This document shows positions 43,939-55,256 of a DNA stretch of 64,000 bases, piece after piece (positions within the stretch are counted from its first letter, which is position 1; each line of letters begins with the position of its first letter). The notes under the pieces are model-generated. The model had not been told where the DNA came from. It did no database searches and was given only the letters and a program-made list of their open reading frames with translations. Both the position numbers and the translations under genes were made by a program. This DNA is from Platanthera guangdongensis (taxonomy: Eukaryota; Streptophyta; Magnoliopsida; Asparagales; Orchidaceae), in assembly GCA_039583875.1 (NCBI GenBank), contig CM077150.1, forward strand, positions 174,601,499 through 174,665,498. The letters run 5' to 3'.

Positions 43939-45487
43939 TGAGAAAGTGATTTTTTATTCTTATGGTGGGTCTGGGAGTTCGATGAGATGCTCCTTCAATA
44001 TATGGTTTAGAAGCTCCCCTTACGGGTGGCTTCGATCCCCACACACCATGGATCACCACGATCCCTCCTCGGGCTCCCACGTCCACCCAGTTTTCATATT
44101 TATCCTCCCCTCCTCCTTGTAGAACTTCCTCAATCCTCTCGGGCGGTTGCTGCTAGACCTACCCCCTGGCCGCTCTCATCTCCAGAAACTCTGGGCAGGT
44201 GGTCATTGCATGACCCACCTCTTGGTGAAAGTCATAGAATGGCAGCGCCACCCTGCCTTCTCTCCTCTTCGCTCCTCCACAAGCTCCTCTCCTTCCTCCT
44301 CTTCCCATCACTATCTCCATAGCTGCCTACTGCGGCAGGATGGGGACCCTCTGTTCCTGTATCCAGGCCAGCTGATTGAACCTACTTTGCTCGCGATAGT
44401 TGTCCCTTCCTTGAAAACCTCCACACTGTCCCTAAGGGTTGCCTTCCTGGGGCCTCCACCCCAACCTGTTGTTTGGCTCATGTGCCCCTAACCTTGATTT
44501 TTCCCTTATCCTTGGGGTTCCCCCCTTCTTCTCTCCTCTCTCTGCTCCCACTGCATCCCTGCTTCTGACTCTTTCACATCATCCTCAGCCAACTTGGCCA
44601 ACTTCTTGGCAAATGGCGGATTTGCCGCCTCGATCTCAATTTCCTTCACCGCCCTCTCCATCAGCTCCTCGAAGGAGAGGGGGGAACTCTCTTTAGCTCC
44701 ATACTAAAGAAGTTGGTCCTTAACCCAAGGGTGCAAGCAAGCATCACCGTGTACCCTAGCATCTCCTGAACCTGCAGAATCTCCTCCTAGAACTTATCAA
44801 CATAGCGTCCCAGCGTCTCCTCCGGCCTCTGCTTGATGGAAAACACGTACTCTGCTCCCTTCTTCCTCTTCTTGGACGTTGATAACCTCTATAGGAACCT
44901 GCATCGCAGATCCTCGAAGTAGTAAATCGAACTCACAGGAAACTAGTGGAACCAATCCCTGGCCTTCTCCTTCAGGATGATGGCAAAGAGCCTACACTTG
45001 AAGGCATCTGACATTTGCCTTATGGAAACGGCATCTTTAAAACACTGCACATATTGCTTGTGATTATCCCTCCCCGTATAGTAGGTCATGTCTGACTCTC
45101 GGAACCCCTCCAAAACTGGAGCTGAGATGATGAGCTCACTAAAGCGGCTCACGCCCCCTGCCTGAAGAGAGTGTCATCGCGTGACCTCGGCTCGCTTGCC
45201 TTATCTATGCTGGTCTGTCCCGGGAACAGCTCTCGCCTGGGGATATCCCTTTCACTAGCCTCTGCTAGAACCTCCTTTCAGGGGCGCTGCCCGGGAGCAT
45301 TTTCTCCCAATGAAAGGGTGGGAACCACCGGGACCTGAGGCATTTCCCACTCGCTCCTTGCTAAGAAGGCCAAGTGCATGGTATGGAGGACTTCCCGCCT
45401 AAAGTCTTCCAGCATCCCCAAAGTCACCCCACTTCCCCAAGAGGGAGAACCCCCCGAGCCAGCTCCTTCTCCTTTGTCCCCAGCCAT
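43939..45487 (-). pseudogene. gag of the minus-strand Tat element
   Basis: Starts at 45,487 (MAGDKGEGAGSGGSPS), like the plus-strand copy. The capsid reads FSELIISAPVLEGFRESDM, IRQMSDAFKCRLFAIILKEK and ARDWFH (45,150-44,943), then in broken frames STSKKRKKGAEY and QRPEETLGRYV. A zinc-binding remnant FYDFHQEVGHAMTTC lies near 44,190-44,235, with the first Cys changed to Tyr. Frameshifts near 45,250 and stops near 44,943 disable it. The pyrimidine-rich plus strand at 43,950-44,700 gives long spurious ORFs. Confidence 0.75.
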
Positions 45488-45545
45488 GAGTCTTAACTTG
45501 GGATTTTCTTGTGTTCGCTACGGTCCACGCTCACCATACTAGAAA

Positions 45546-46516
45546 TATTGAAGCCAAAAATTGGCCTCAATGAGAGTTCGGACCTTACAGTGTACCCGAC
45601 ACTTATTTCTCCCAAACCTCCACCCCAGACTAGTGATAAAGAACTAAGAACTGACCCAAATCCTCAGCTGGGAGGTCCCTCCTCTAATCCGAAAGTTCTC
45701 TGAGTACTTCCCCTCCAAAGCCAATTGCTGGCCTAAGAGTACCTAAGAATGCTCTAGAAGGAAAAATGAGAATATGAGAAAATCTACCTTCTGAGATATC
45801 TTGTGGGTCTATTTATATATTTTCAATATCTAGTCTGCAAAAGCGTAATTCTGTTGCCCTAAAATTACTAAAATACCCTTGGGTTGGTCTGTCAATAGCC
45901 AAACTCCACTGTTTTGAGGAGCTAAATGTAGACCCAGGGGTATTTAGGTATTTTCAGGTCTGGGTCCCATTTGGCGGAAGCTCTTCCTACTGAGCTCTGC
46001 GGGAACCCTGCTCGTTCTAAGCGCGAGCCTTTCCGCCTACCCCTAGCGGGAACCAAAAGACTAAAGGGGCGTTGAGTGGAGAAACATCACTCAACACCGA
46101 GGGCTGAATAGGCTTCCAGCAACGAGTGGCGTGAGCCCTTTCGCCTGCCCAGGGCGGGAGCCTTCCCGCCCGCCCTGGTTCTGCTATGCCCTAAACCTAA
46201 AACCTGCTCAATGAAAATAACTTTAAGTCGAAGGCTCAGCTTGACGAATTTGTGTTCGGCGAATAACGTTCTCAGCTTGACAAATTGAACCTTCTCAGTT
46301 CGTCGAACTAGACCTTCGCGATTCGACGAATCAGAGTTCGACAAGATGCGCTCGACGAACTGGTGTTACTCGACCCCTGGGCGGGAGCCTTCCCGCCTAC
46401 TTACGGCGAGAGCCCTCCCGCCCTCTATCTTATCTGATCCAATTTAAAGCCCAAAGCTAGCCCAAACCGAGTCCTTGGGGAGTCTTGGTCCCACCCATCG
46501 AATATGGGGTTGTACA
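45546..46516 (-). mobile_element. 5' LTR of the minus-strand Tat element
   Basis: In sense orientation it starts at 46,516 with TGTACAACCCCATATTCG and ends near 45,546 (GGCTTCAATA), after which TAGTATGGTGAGCGTGG parallels the plus-strand copy. Length about 971 bp. It holds GGCGGGAGCCTTCCCGCC palindromes (46,150-46,420) and CGTCGA/TCGACGAA motifs (46,235-46,370). It is inserted in the leader of the Tork-like Copia; the right flank is CATTT. Confidence 0.7.
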
Positions 46517-47116
46517 CATTTGGATTATGATTGCTATTATTTTATTTTGTGAATATGCACATTGGTTAATTTTTAATCGCGATTAAATGATAATCAACAA
46601 TCTAAAATCCCTTAAGCAATATTAATTATTCTGATGCCTTCTGATGGATGACACTCTTCCTGTCTCGATCGATGAAGTGTGGGCTTACCAAAGCAAGGTG
46701 CATTAATCTATCTTGGTAAGGGTTTGAGCGGATAATTATGATATCCCACTATCAACATCAGGTCATACTTAACTGGGTGACCTCAATGGTTGACTTCCCA
46801 GAGGCATGGGGTTGGAATGCACCATATGATAGATGCGAATAAGGAGTTATTCACCGGCCATACAGGAATTTCATTGTGCTGCAATTAGCAAACGTTGCCT
46901 ACCTAAATAGCTGCATTGTGAGAGAAAAGCCAAAGCTGACTCATAGTGTTAGTGAAATATGGATCTTGTCCACTAAGAGGGTTACTCGCTAAACTCTTCG
47001 AATTGATATCGAGGGTTATCAGTTTGATAAAAATAGTGAGAGTTATTTTAATTAAAATCCTAATTAAAATATAAATTAAATTTGAAATACAGTACTAATT
47101 TGCTTTGCTTGATCCC
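46517..47116 (+). other. Leader of the Tork-like Copia element
   Basis: 600 bp upstream of the gag start with no ORF. It is probably the end of the 5' LTR plus the untranslated leader. I could not find a primer site with confidence. The left border is the Tat LTR insertion. Confidence 0.4.
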
Positions 47117-47241
47117 ATGGCAAGTGGTTCACATTCCACCTTATCCCTCCGAGCGATCCTTGAGAAGAAAAATCTGAGTGGGACTAATTATTTAGACTAG
47201 TACAGGAGCTTGAGAATTGTTCATAGTGAAAGTCCACCTAG
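47117..47241 (+). pseudogene. gag N-terminus of the Tork-like Copia
   Basis: MASGSHSTLSLRAILEKKNL, then SGTNYLD, a TAG stop and YRSLRIVHS. The stop replaces the Trp of the conserved LDWYR-type motif. The reading is cut at 47,241 by a solo LTR and resumes after 48,905. Confidence 0.75.
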
Positions 47242-48900
47242 TGTCAGCTATGTGCACCTATGGGGGGGGGGGGGGGAATAGGTGACGAGTAGCGCTTTTG
47301 CGGAATTTACGAACGTACCTGCACAATAAAAATAAAGAGCACAGCACACAGAATACACAGGCAATTTATAGTGGTTCCCCGACTTGGGTACATCCACTTT
47401 CCCCCTTCGACCTATCTCCCCAACAAGGGACGACTCGGTCACTTCTCCAACGGGATTGAAATCCAATCCCTGCACTAACAGAAGGAGCCCTTCCACACGT
47501 GAGAGTCAACACTCCCACAAAACGGGTTGCACCCAACCCTTACAACACGGAACAAAAGTTCCTTTACAACAAAAGTAAATATGGAATTTACACGAGATAC
47601 AAACTTCGTTCGGAGACTACGGTGTTCCTCTTCGTTCGACGACGTGTTCGTGAAGTCAACGAAGAGTCTACAACCTTGGTCTCTCTTGGAGAGAATCTCC
47701 CCGGAACCGGCGGCGGCAACACGAGCGGCGGCTAGCTTCGGGATCGGCGGCTACGATGATAAGCGGCTGCTGAACTTGGAGATCCAAACTTCGTAGCGAA
47801 GCAAACTAGGTCTACCAACGGTCACTCTAGGATCGGTCGTCTCGATCGATTCGGACGGGGGCGTTTTTCCCGGTCACCAAATCGAGAGACAAGAGATCTC
47901 TGGATAGACACTTGAGACTCAAGCTTTGCTAAGCTTCTGTCGCCGGAGATCACTAAGGAATCTCGATTATTGACGGCGACCAACTTGCCCGAGCACGACG
48001 GCGGCGGCGGAGAGAAATCGCGATATTAGGGTTTCGTCGCGGCTCGGTTTCGTTCTCTTTTCTCCGTAATTTTACTGTTCAAAATACTGGAATATATATA
48101 CTGTAGATAACTCCAATATGACCGTTTGTGGGACCCACACTAGAAATCCCTAAGTCCGGTTCAAACTAGTCTAGAGGCAGAATCCGGTCCAGCAGCAACC
48201 TGAGAAAACGCTAAGTGAAAATCGGCGAGAATCGCAGGCGATTCTCGACGAATCGGCGAGAATCACCAAGTGATTCTCGACGATTCGTCGAGAATCGTTA
48301 GTGATTCTCGACGATTCGTCGAGAATCGTTAGTGATTCTCGCCGAATCACTTATTGATTCTCAACGAATTTCACCTTGTATACATGAGCTGCTTGGCCAC
48401 CGGTTCGGCGAGAATCACTAGTGATTCTCGCCGAATCTTACTTGGCACCGTTTTGAGGTAGCCAGAAGGAGTCGGCGAGAATCACTAATGATTCTCGTCG
48501 ATTCGGCGAGAATCACTAGTGATTCTCGTCGAATCGGCGAGAATCACTTGGTGATTCTCGTCGAATTTTCCTTGGACGAATTTTCGTCTTCCACCCTGGA
48601 GCTGCTCCTTGATCCATCCATGCTCCTTGTCTTCTCTTGCATATGAACGGCCCTGTACTTGAAAGTAAGTGCACTCCAATAGAGAGAGTACACGTAGGCC
48701 AACACACTGATCTGCTCAACGAGGGATTACGTCGTGCAGACCCGCGTATATTGACCTACTGCACCCTGACATTGGTGTGCACTTAGCGTGGAGGAACTGC
48801 AAGTACAACTTAAGATGTTTCATCAAATACATTGTGAATTCATCTTAGCTTGACAGGTGGCTTCCTCAAATCTAGGTAATCGTGGATACAATACCCAACA
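47242..48900 (-). mobile_element. Solo Sirevirus-type LTR F
   Basis: Begins TGTCAGCTATGTGCACC with a 15-base G-run (47,262-47,276) and the TATA block (about 47,367-47,400); ends ATACCCAACA. Flanks CCTAG (47,237-47,241) and CATAG (48,901-48,905) form an imperfect 5-bp TSD. The G-run side is on the left, so its sense strand is minus. Its U3 carries a dense block of palindromes (48,195-48,570). The ORFs inside are not supported. Confidence 0.8.
48195..48570. repeat. Dense perfect palindromes in LTR F
   Basis: About nine palindromes of 20-32 bp built from GATTCTCGACGA, TTCGTCGAGAATC and ATCACTAGTGAT. The longest is a perfect 32-bp palindrome at 48,404-48,435, centred on ACTAGT. Neighbouring units vary in symmetric pairs (TCGGCGAG with CTCGCCGA; TCGACGA with TCGTCGA). 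Confidence 0.9.
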
Positions 48901-50172
48901 CATAGGCAAGAGCGCAAGCTCTATTTTTTGGAAGAGGTGGCCCCTAATGAGTCTGTCGGGAATATGTCCCGTACTTATAAGGATGCTTATAAGAAGTATC
49001 TTGACAACTCCTTAGATATTGAATTCTGTTTGTTGTTGTTGCGTATTATGACTACGAGATCTGGCAGATGAATGTCAAAACGGCTTCTCTAAATGGAAAC
49101 CTCCTTGAGGAAGTGTATATGACACAACCAGATGGTTTTCTTTCTCCAGTTGAAACCACTAAAATATGCAAGCTTTAGAGATCCATTTACGGATTTAAAT
49201 AAGCTTCTCGAAGTTGGAATCTTCGTTTTGATGAAAAGATAAAAGAGTTTGATTTTATCAAGATTGAGGATGAACTGTGTGTTTACAATAGGATTAGTAG
49301 AAGCATTGTTGTCTTCCTGATATTGTATGTAGATACATACTGCTAATCGGGAATGACAAAGCGACCCTGTAATTTGTTAAGAACAATGTAGGGGACTGCT
49401 TTTCAATGAAGGATTTGGGTGAAGCGACTTATATACTTGGTATTAAGATCTATAGAGATAGATCGAAGAAGTTGCTGGGTTTAACCCAAAGTACGTACAT
49501 TGACAATGTGTTGAAATGGTTCAGCATGCTTGAGTCCAAGAAAGGATTCATACACATCTATCATGGTGTGAGTCTCTCTAAGGACCGGTGTCCTAAGTCT
49601 TGTGAAGATAAGGACTTGATAAAGTTGATTCCATATGTTTCGGAATTGGGTCAATCATATATACAATGATATGTATTAGACCCGATGTCTCTTATGTCTT
49701 GAGCATGACTAGCAGGTATTATTCGGATCCCGGTGAAAGTCACTGGATTGCCGTTATGAATATCTTGAAGTAATTGCAAAGGACTAAGGATACATTCTTG
49801 GAATTTGGTGGAGAGGAAGAGCTCGTTGTAAGGGGATACACGAATAATAGCTTCCAGACTGATAAGGATGACTCAAATTCTCAGTCAAGTTTCATATTTT
49901 ACCTTAATGGAGTTATTGTTAGCTGGAAACGTTCCAAGCAGGGGACAGCTGTCTATTCTACAACTAAGGCCGAGTATATTGTGGGTGCAAATGCAGCAAA
50001 GGAGGCTGTATAGATTAGAAAATTCATCGGCGAGTTAGATGTAATTCCTAACATTGTTCGTCCTATAGATCTCTACTGTGACAACAGCAGTGAAATTGCA
50101 CTTGCTTCGGAACCTAGATATCATCAGCGCTCCAAGTACATACTTTGGCAGTTCCATTTAATTCGAGAGATT
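48901..50172 (+). pseudogene. Internally deleted gag-RT-RNase H of the Tork-like Copia
   Basis: 48,960-49,025 reads NMSRTYKDAYKKYLDNSLDI, a gag segment. About 20 codons later IWQMNVKTASLNG and EEVYMTQPDGFLSPV are reverse transcriptase (49,060-49,150). Protease and integrase are gone, so a deletion of 2 kb or more joins gag to RT. RT continues with MKDLGEATYILGIKIYRDRS (49,406), RNase H with TNNSFQTDKDDSNSQSSFIF and STTKAEYIVGANAAKEAV, up to FHLIREI at 50,172, where element B is inserted. The string LGEATYILGIKIYRDRS is typical of Tork/TNT1-like Copia. Many stops. Confidence 0.8.
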
Positions 50173-51789
50173 TGAAAGATAGGGGTTAGATCTGATTACT
50201 CTAGAGGGGGGTGAATAGAGTATGTTAAAACTTTTGGTTGTTTTTAAATATTATCAGAGTAAATAAAATAGGTGATGCCAGTAGTAGTAAAAGAAAGAAA
50301 AGATAATCTAACCTAATCTACCACAGCATAACAAACTAGTTTATCATAGCCACAGCAAGAACAACAGGAAAAAGGGCAACGAGACAACACAAGAAATTTT
50401 ATAGTGGTTCCCTAACATGGGTACATCCACTCCTCTACCACCCTGGTAGGAATCGACTAGCAGGTTTTTGATAAGGTGATTGCCACCACAAGATCTATTT
50501 TCAGGGAGATCTCATAACCCTTTGAGCTTTTGATCAAGTGCCCAAAAAAAAATAAACGTTTGAAGGGAGTTAATAAACCATTTATGCAGGAGGGGGAGAG
50601 AGATTTGATGGTGTCTTCTCTTTCTCAAACAACTGAGAAGACTTAGTGGATTGCTGTTGTCAAGGCTACTTCAGAAATCACTTGAAGCCTTGCTCGGGTT
50701 GTAGGTCTTCTTCCTTGACTTGAGATGATCCAAGGAATTCTAACTGATTCAGAGATTGGTGTCCTTGAAAGCTCCTGGAGTTGAAGTTGAAGAAGAATCT
50801 TGATAGTGATTGTTGTTCTTCTTTTTCTTCTTCAGTAAGATCAAAGAGAAAACAAAGTATTTTCTGCACAGAGAATTTTTGAATGTTGTTTTTGTATTCT
50901 CTGGTTATCTCCATGACTTTCTCTGTTCTCTATTACTGAAAAGAGAAAAATCTCTTTTATATTCTTTGTCGAAAATTCTCCTTTGAATTTTTAATTCTGT
51001 GCATTGAATGCTGATTGCCTGGAGAATGAAAATCGGCTGGAGAATAATGTCTTTAATGAGTTTCCCCAACTGTCCCAATTAATTAAGCAAGTAATTAACC
51101 TGATGAAGACCATAATTAATGCTGCTAATAATGTCTATATTCAGAGAATATGTGCATTAATTACTCAGGAAATTATTGCTAAATAATATATGGAATATGG
51201 ACAGAAAATGTGGAAAATTCTAAGTCTTGAACTGCAATAGAAATTATCGACCATAGAACAGATTTCGTCGACCTGAGATCCAAGTTCATCGAGCTGAGAA
51301 ATCCTGCTCATCGACCTAAGAAAACTTGTTCGTCGACCTGACATCCAATTTCGTCGACCTGAGCATAGCGAACTACATTCTGTGAATAACTTGCCAATTC
51401 TGCGCTCCAAGTTCGTCGAGCTGATAATCTATCTTCGTCGAGCTGAGTTCAGAGAAATATCCTGGAAAGAATGTGTTGAAGTTGAAATCCAGACTTTGTC
51501 GACCTGAGCTCGAATATTGTCGAGCTCAATTCGGAGAATTAACTCTGAGCTCGTCGATCAGCGATCGACGATCGTTGAGCTGAGTTCGACGAACGTCAAA
51601 CTTATATACGGAACTTGATTTCTTATAAGTCTTAAGTCAATCTGAGTTCTTCTGCTAGCTGGTCCATATAAGGTTGATCCTAAAGACTTAGTCTAAACTC
51701 TAAGACTCAAATACATGACCCTGGCTATACATTGTGGGTCAGACATCCTAATTAGTGAACCTAGCCCAAATCCAACTAGGGATCCAACA
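50173..51789 (-). mobile_element. 3' LTR of B
   Basis: Plus-strand ends TGAAAGATAGGGG and GGATCCAACA, 1,617 bp. It has a G-run of 6 (50,206-50,211), the TATA block (about 50,397-50,432) and TTCGTCGA repeats (51,265-51,600). Small ORFs inside (50,678; 51,165) have no support. Confidence 0.9.
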
Positions 51790-51806
51790 ATCTACCCCTA
51801 TTTGGG
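51790..51806 (-). other. Polypurine tract of B
   Basis: On the minus strand CCAAATAGGGGTAGAT directly precedes the TGTTGGATCC start of the 3' LTR. It fits a plus-strand primer. Confidence 0.55.
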
Positions 51807-51969
51807 TGAGGTCACTAATAATAAAAAGAAAATGATCACAAAGCAAAATAATATATCTGGCAAAAAATTTAAATCATTCAGCAAATATGCACATAATCAA
51901 AAGCTTTGTGAGAGTTTAAACAAATATAGTTCAGAGAATCAAAACTAAACAAGATATTTATTTCTTCTT

Positions 51970-54827
51970 CTACTTTTTATTGGTAGCTTTGTCTTGCTCA
52001 GAAGGTTGTGTGAACTTAATTTCTCTATTAGGATTGGCTTCTTCTCTTTTGGACATTGTCAACTCAGCAGCACCAATTATGTTGAGAGAGGTAACTCTGG
52101 GTACAACAGCCTTTGGATGCAAGTTAATATAGGCATCTATATTGAAAAATTTGTTAGCCTTTTTGTACCTTTTAAGTTCTTCTTTTCTATAAGATGACAT
52201 AGTGGAATATTTATAAGGATCTCTGCCTTCAGCTTTAGCTTTGTTAATCATTGATAATCCAACAAGCTCTTGGAATCTGGCCATTCTTGCAGTATTTTCA
52301 ATTTCAGGATCCACAAATGGGACTGGAGGAGAATCTGGCCTTTTTGGACTATTAGCTTTTTCAATTTCAAATGATTTCTGTTGTTGAATGTCTTGTCGTT
52401 GTTTGCTGCTGCTAGAATACATGTGCTGACTGCTTCCATGTGATCTTAAGGATCTATCAGGTTGTCTTTGATATGTTCGAGCATATGGAGTAGACCTCTG
52501 AGAAATGTTACTTGAAGCACCAGCAGCAAGAGGAGGAGGAGGAGGACCTCTCCAGTTCCTTTGAGAAGGAGGAGGAGGAGAGTACCTTCTACTCTTCTTC
52601 CTAGCTTTTTGCTCATTTTTAGAAAGATACATTCATGTTGGCATCCCTGGATATGGAGTGATATTCTGCAAAATATAATATGGAGTATCATGAGTGGGAT
52701 TAAGCTTAGGAGGGCTTTTGGAACAGCTTTTCTATTCTTAACAATCTTCTTCTTAGCTTTAGTATTATCAGAATCATCAGAATCATCATCATTACCTTCA
52801 TCATCAGAAGATCCCTGAGGATTGTCATATAGATCATCAAGTGCCTTCAGAATGTCTTTGGAAATTTATTTTTCAGCCTGAGCGTGTACTAAAGGTTCTG
52901 GAAGAGCTGGTGCAGTAATAATGGTTTCAGAAATACTTTCAGCAATTAACTAATTTTCTTCTTCAATATCAGCCATAAGAATTTCATCTAAATCTGGTAC
53001 AGAACTATCATCCATCTTGTATGTTGGAGGGGAGATAGCCTTTTGTTCTGGGGAGGAGACTAACTCAAGAACATTCTCAGTAATATGTTCTTTTATAATC
53101 ACTGGAGCAGCAAAACTTGCCTTGAGTTGCTTGGCAACTGTAGGGCTTATTGGAGAAGTGTATGGTACAATAGTAATAGAAGGCTTTATACAGACTACTG
53201 GAAGAAAGTTCAAATGAATTATTTCAAAATAATTTAATAAGCTGAATAAATCAACTGTGGGATTGACAATACAATCACCAACAGTTATTATTTCTGCATT
53301 TTCTATAGCTGTATCTATACACAACATATCAATATCAAAAACTATAACATCTGTATCTGCATCTGTAGGCTCATTTGTCTGCACAACTGTTGTTGTATCT
53401 GATGGATCTGCTGGAGGAAAAGAAACTGGAGCTTCTTCATTGAGTATCTTCCCATGCCTGGTTTTAGAGGGTCCTGACGCCAGGCCCCCAGAAGAAGGGA
53501 CAGTTAAGGCAGAAGAGATGAGGGCAGACAAAGATGCAATGAAGTCAGCAAGAGGTTTAATGGCCTCTGCCATAAGATGTGAGATGAGTGGAGTAAGGTG
53601 TTCCAGAATGGATAGAAGCGAGGGAGAATCTATATCCATAAAATCTAGAGGAGTTTGAGTGGATACAGATGGATAAAGAGAAGGAGTGACATCTGGCATG
53701 ATGTCATCCTGTGAGGGTGATACAACAGGTGATGATATTGGAGTGGAATGGTCATGTACAGGTGAAGTGGGTGTAGATGGTAAGGAGGTGAGCAGATTAA
53801 AAGTGGGGGATGACATGAAGGTGTCAGGATGTATGTCATGAAGATGAGGTGAAAGAGGAGATGAAGGTGGTGCGATGTGTTCTGGAGATTGAATTTATGT
53901 TGGCAGATGTTGAGGAGATGGAGTTGGTGTTGGAATTGATTGATGTGCAGGGGATTGAATTGATGTGGAAGTATGAACTGGAGAAGAAGATGGTTGTTGA
54001 GATGGAGGAGGTGAAGGAAATCTGGTGGAGGGAAGGACATCTTCTAGAGGTGGAGGAGTGGCTATCACAGCCCTGGTGCTCTTAAAATTGTTGGAAGACG
54101 AAGAAACATTGGATGTCATGGAGATTTTCCTCTCCCTACTGCCGAATAGTGTAGATGTAAGCCTTTTTGATGCATTAATGAATACTGTCATGGAGACCAG
54201 AAGTTCAGGAGCCTTCTCTTGAAGAAAGATTCCTAGAATCCTTCCAAAACACACTTCCTTCTTTGTGTTTTTCTTCTTTATTAATTCAAAAAATAACTTT
54301 CCCCAGTTTACTCCTTTCTTTTCAACCAGAGCACCCATCACCAACAACTGGTGAATGCTAATGTAGTCATGGGCAGTGTGCTTTCCCAGTAAAACCTTGT
54401 CGATAACATCAGCCAAAAATCTATACTCAGTAGATAAATTTTTCTTCAGCAGTTTATTTGGGTTTTCTCCAGAGTGACCCATCTTTATCAGCATATTATC
54501 ATACTCATCACTATCCATATCTATTTCTTCATTACCATTTATCAGACCAAAAATTTTGGTTAGTGTATCGGGGGAAAGAGAAACTTGATTACTGGATATT
54601 GTCCCTATCATTGTATCTGCCTCTGGTGTTGTAGAGGTGAATAACCATTCCTTAATCTCTGACATTGCTATCTTGATTTGGCAAGTCATGAATTTCTTCA
54701 GTTTTTGTTCCCCAAGCAGTTTCAGAATATCCACAAAAATCTGGTTAGAGTGCTGGAAAGATTCGAAATCAATGTCAAATCTCATATCGAACTTCATCGT
54801 AAAAAGATTTTTCGTTGGAATCGCCAT
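51970..54827 (-). pseudogene. ORF3 of element B, about 950 codons
   Basis: Starts at Met 54,827 (MAIPTKNLF, then MKFDMRFDIDFESFQ), shared with element A. N-terminal part: SEIKEWLF, VLLGKHTAHDYISIHQLL, WGKLFFELIKKKN and KEVCFGRILGIFLQE. A Pro/Ser-rich middle follows, then IVPYTSPISPTVAKQL, an acidic run, DTPYYILQNITPYPGMP, RGPPPPPLAAG and a charged C-terminus (YRKEELKRYKKANKFFN) ending at the TAG 51,970. The frame from 54,827 down to about 52,640 is one frame with single stops at 53,895, 52,950 and near 52,868; a frameshift lies near 52,635. No membrane segment or signal peptide is visible. It resembles, from memory, the putative plant transposon protein domain. Role unknown; the env position is occupied by a non-env-like protein. 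Confidence 0.7.
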
Positions 54828-54899
54828 TAGTTTGTCTGCAAAAGAAAAATAGAGATCAAGTGAAAGGGAACAGCAAGCGCGGGACGGAGCTCGAAGAAA

Positions 54900-55250
54900 A
54901 CCTAAATATATGGTTTTCAGAATATGAAGTGGCAGACTCCGTCCGACGAAAAATAAAAATTCTTCCACCTGGGTTCGACAAAATATTTTATTGATAAAAG
55001 AATTCGTCGATCTCAGTCTGAAGATGTGAAAACATTTCGTCGAGTTCAGTTCGACGAAAATTTTCTGAAGCAATATCGTCGATCTCCGTTCGACGGAAAT
55101 TTTCTGAAGCAATATCGTTGATCTCCGTTCGACGAAAAGAGCTTCACACAAAGAGAGTTCGTCGATCTCAGTTCGATGAATTTCTCTAAAACTCTTCTCA
55201 GTTCGTCGATCTCCGTTCGACGAATTGAGGTAAATTCTTCGATCTCAGAC
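54900..55250. repeat. TTCGTCGA palindromes between pol and ORF3 (B)
   Basis: Seven or more units of TTCGTCGATCTCCGTTCGAC type (55,076-55,096; 55,117-55,137; 55,158-55,178; 55,203-55,222). Two adjacent units share a 40-bp repeat, translated as ERRSTILLQK in one minus frame. It has the same place as in element A (2,875-3,135). Confidence 0.85.
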
Positions 55251-55256
55251 ATAAAT

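Noticed and set aside
43941..44696. Plus-strand Ser/Pro/Leu-rich ORFs
   Set aside because: They are antisense shadows of the minus-strand Tat gag and its linker, whose knuckle and capsid motifs are clear.
48195..48570. CRISPR-like array
   Set aside because: Units are irregular palindromes without distinct spacers, inside a plant LTR flanked by a TSD.
53017..53658. Plus-strand ORFs opposite ORF3
   Set aside because: They are mirror frames of the minus-strand ORF3, which is supported by conservation with element A.
51970..54827. ORF3 as a retroviral-type envelope gene
   Set aside because: No signal peptide, membrane-spanning segment or cleavage-site pattern is visible; composition is acidic and Pro/Ser-rich.
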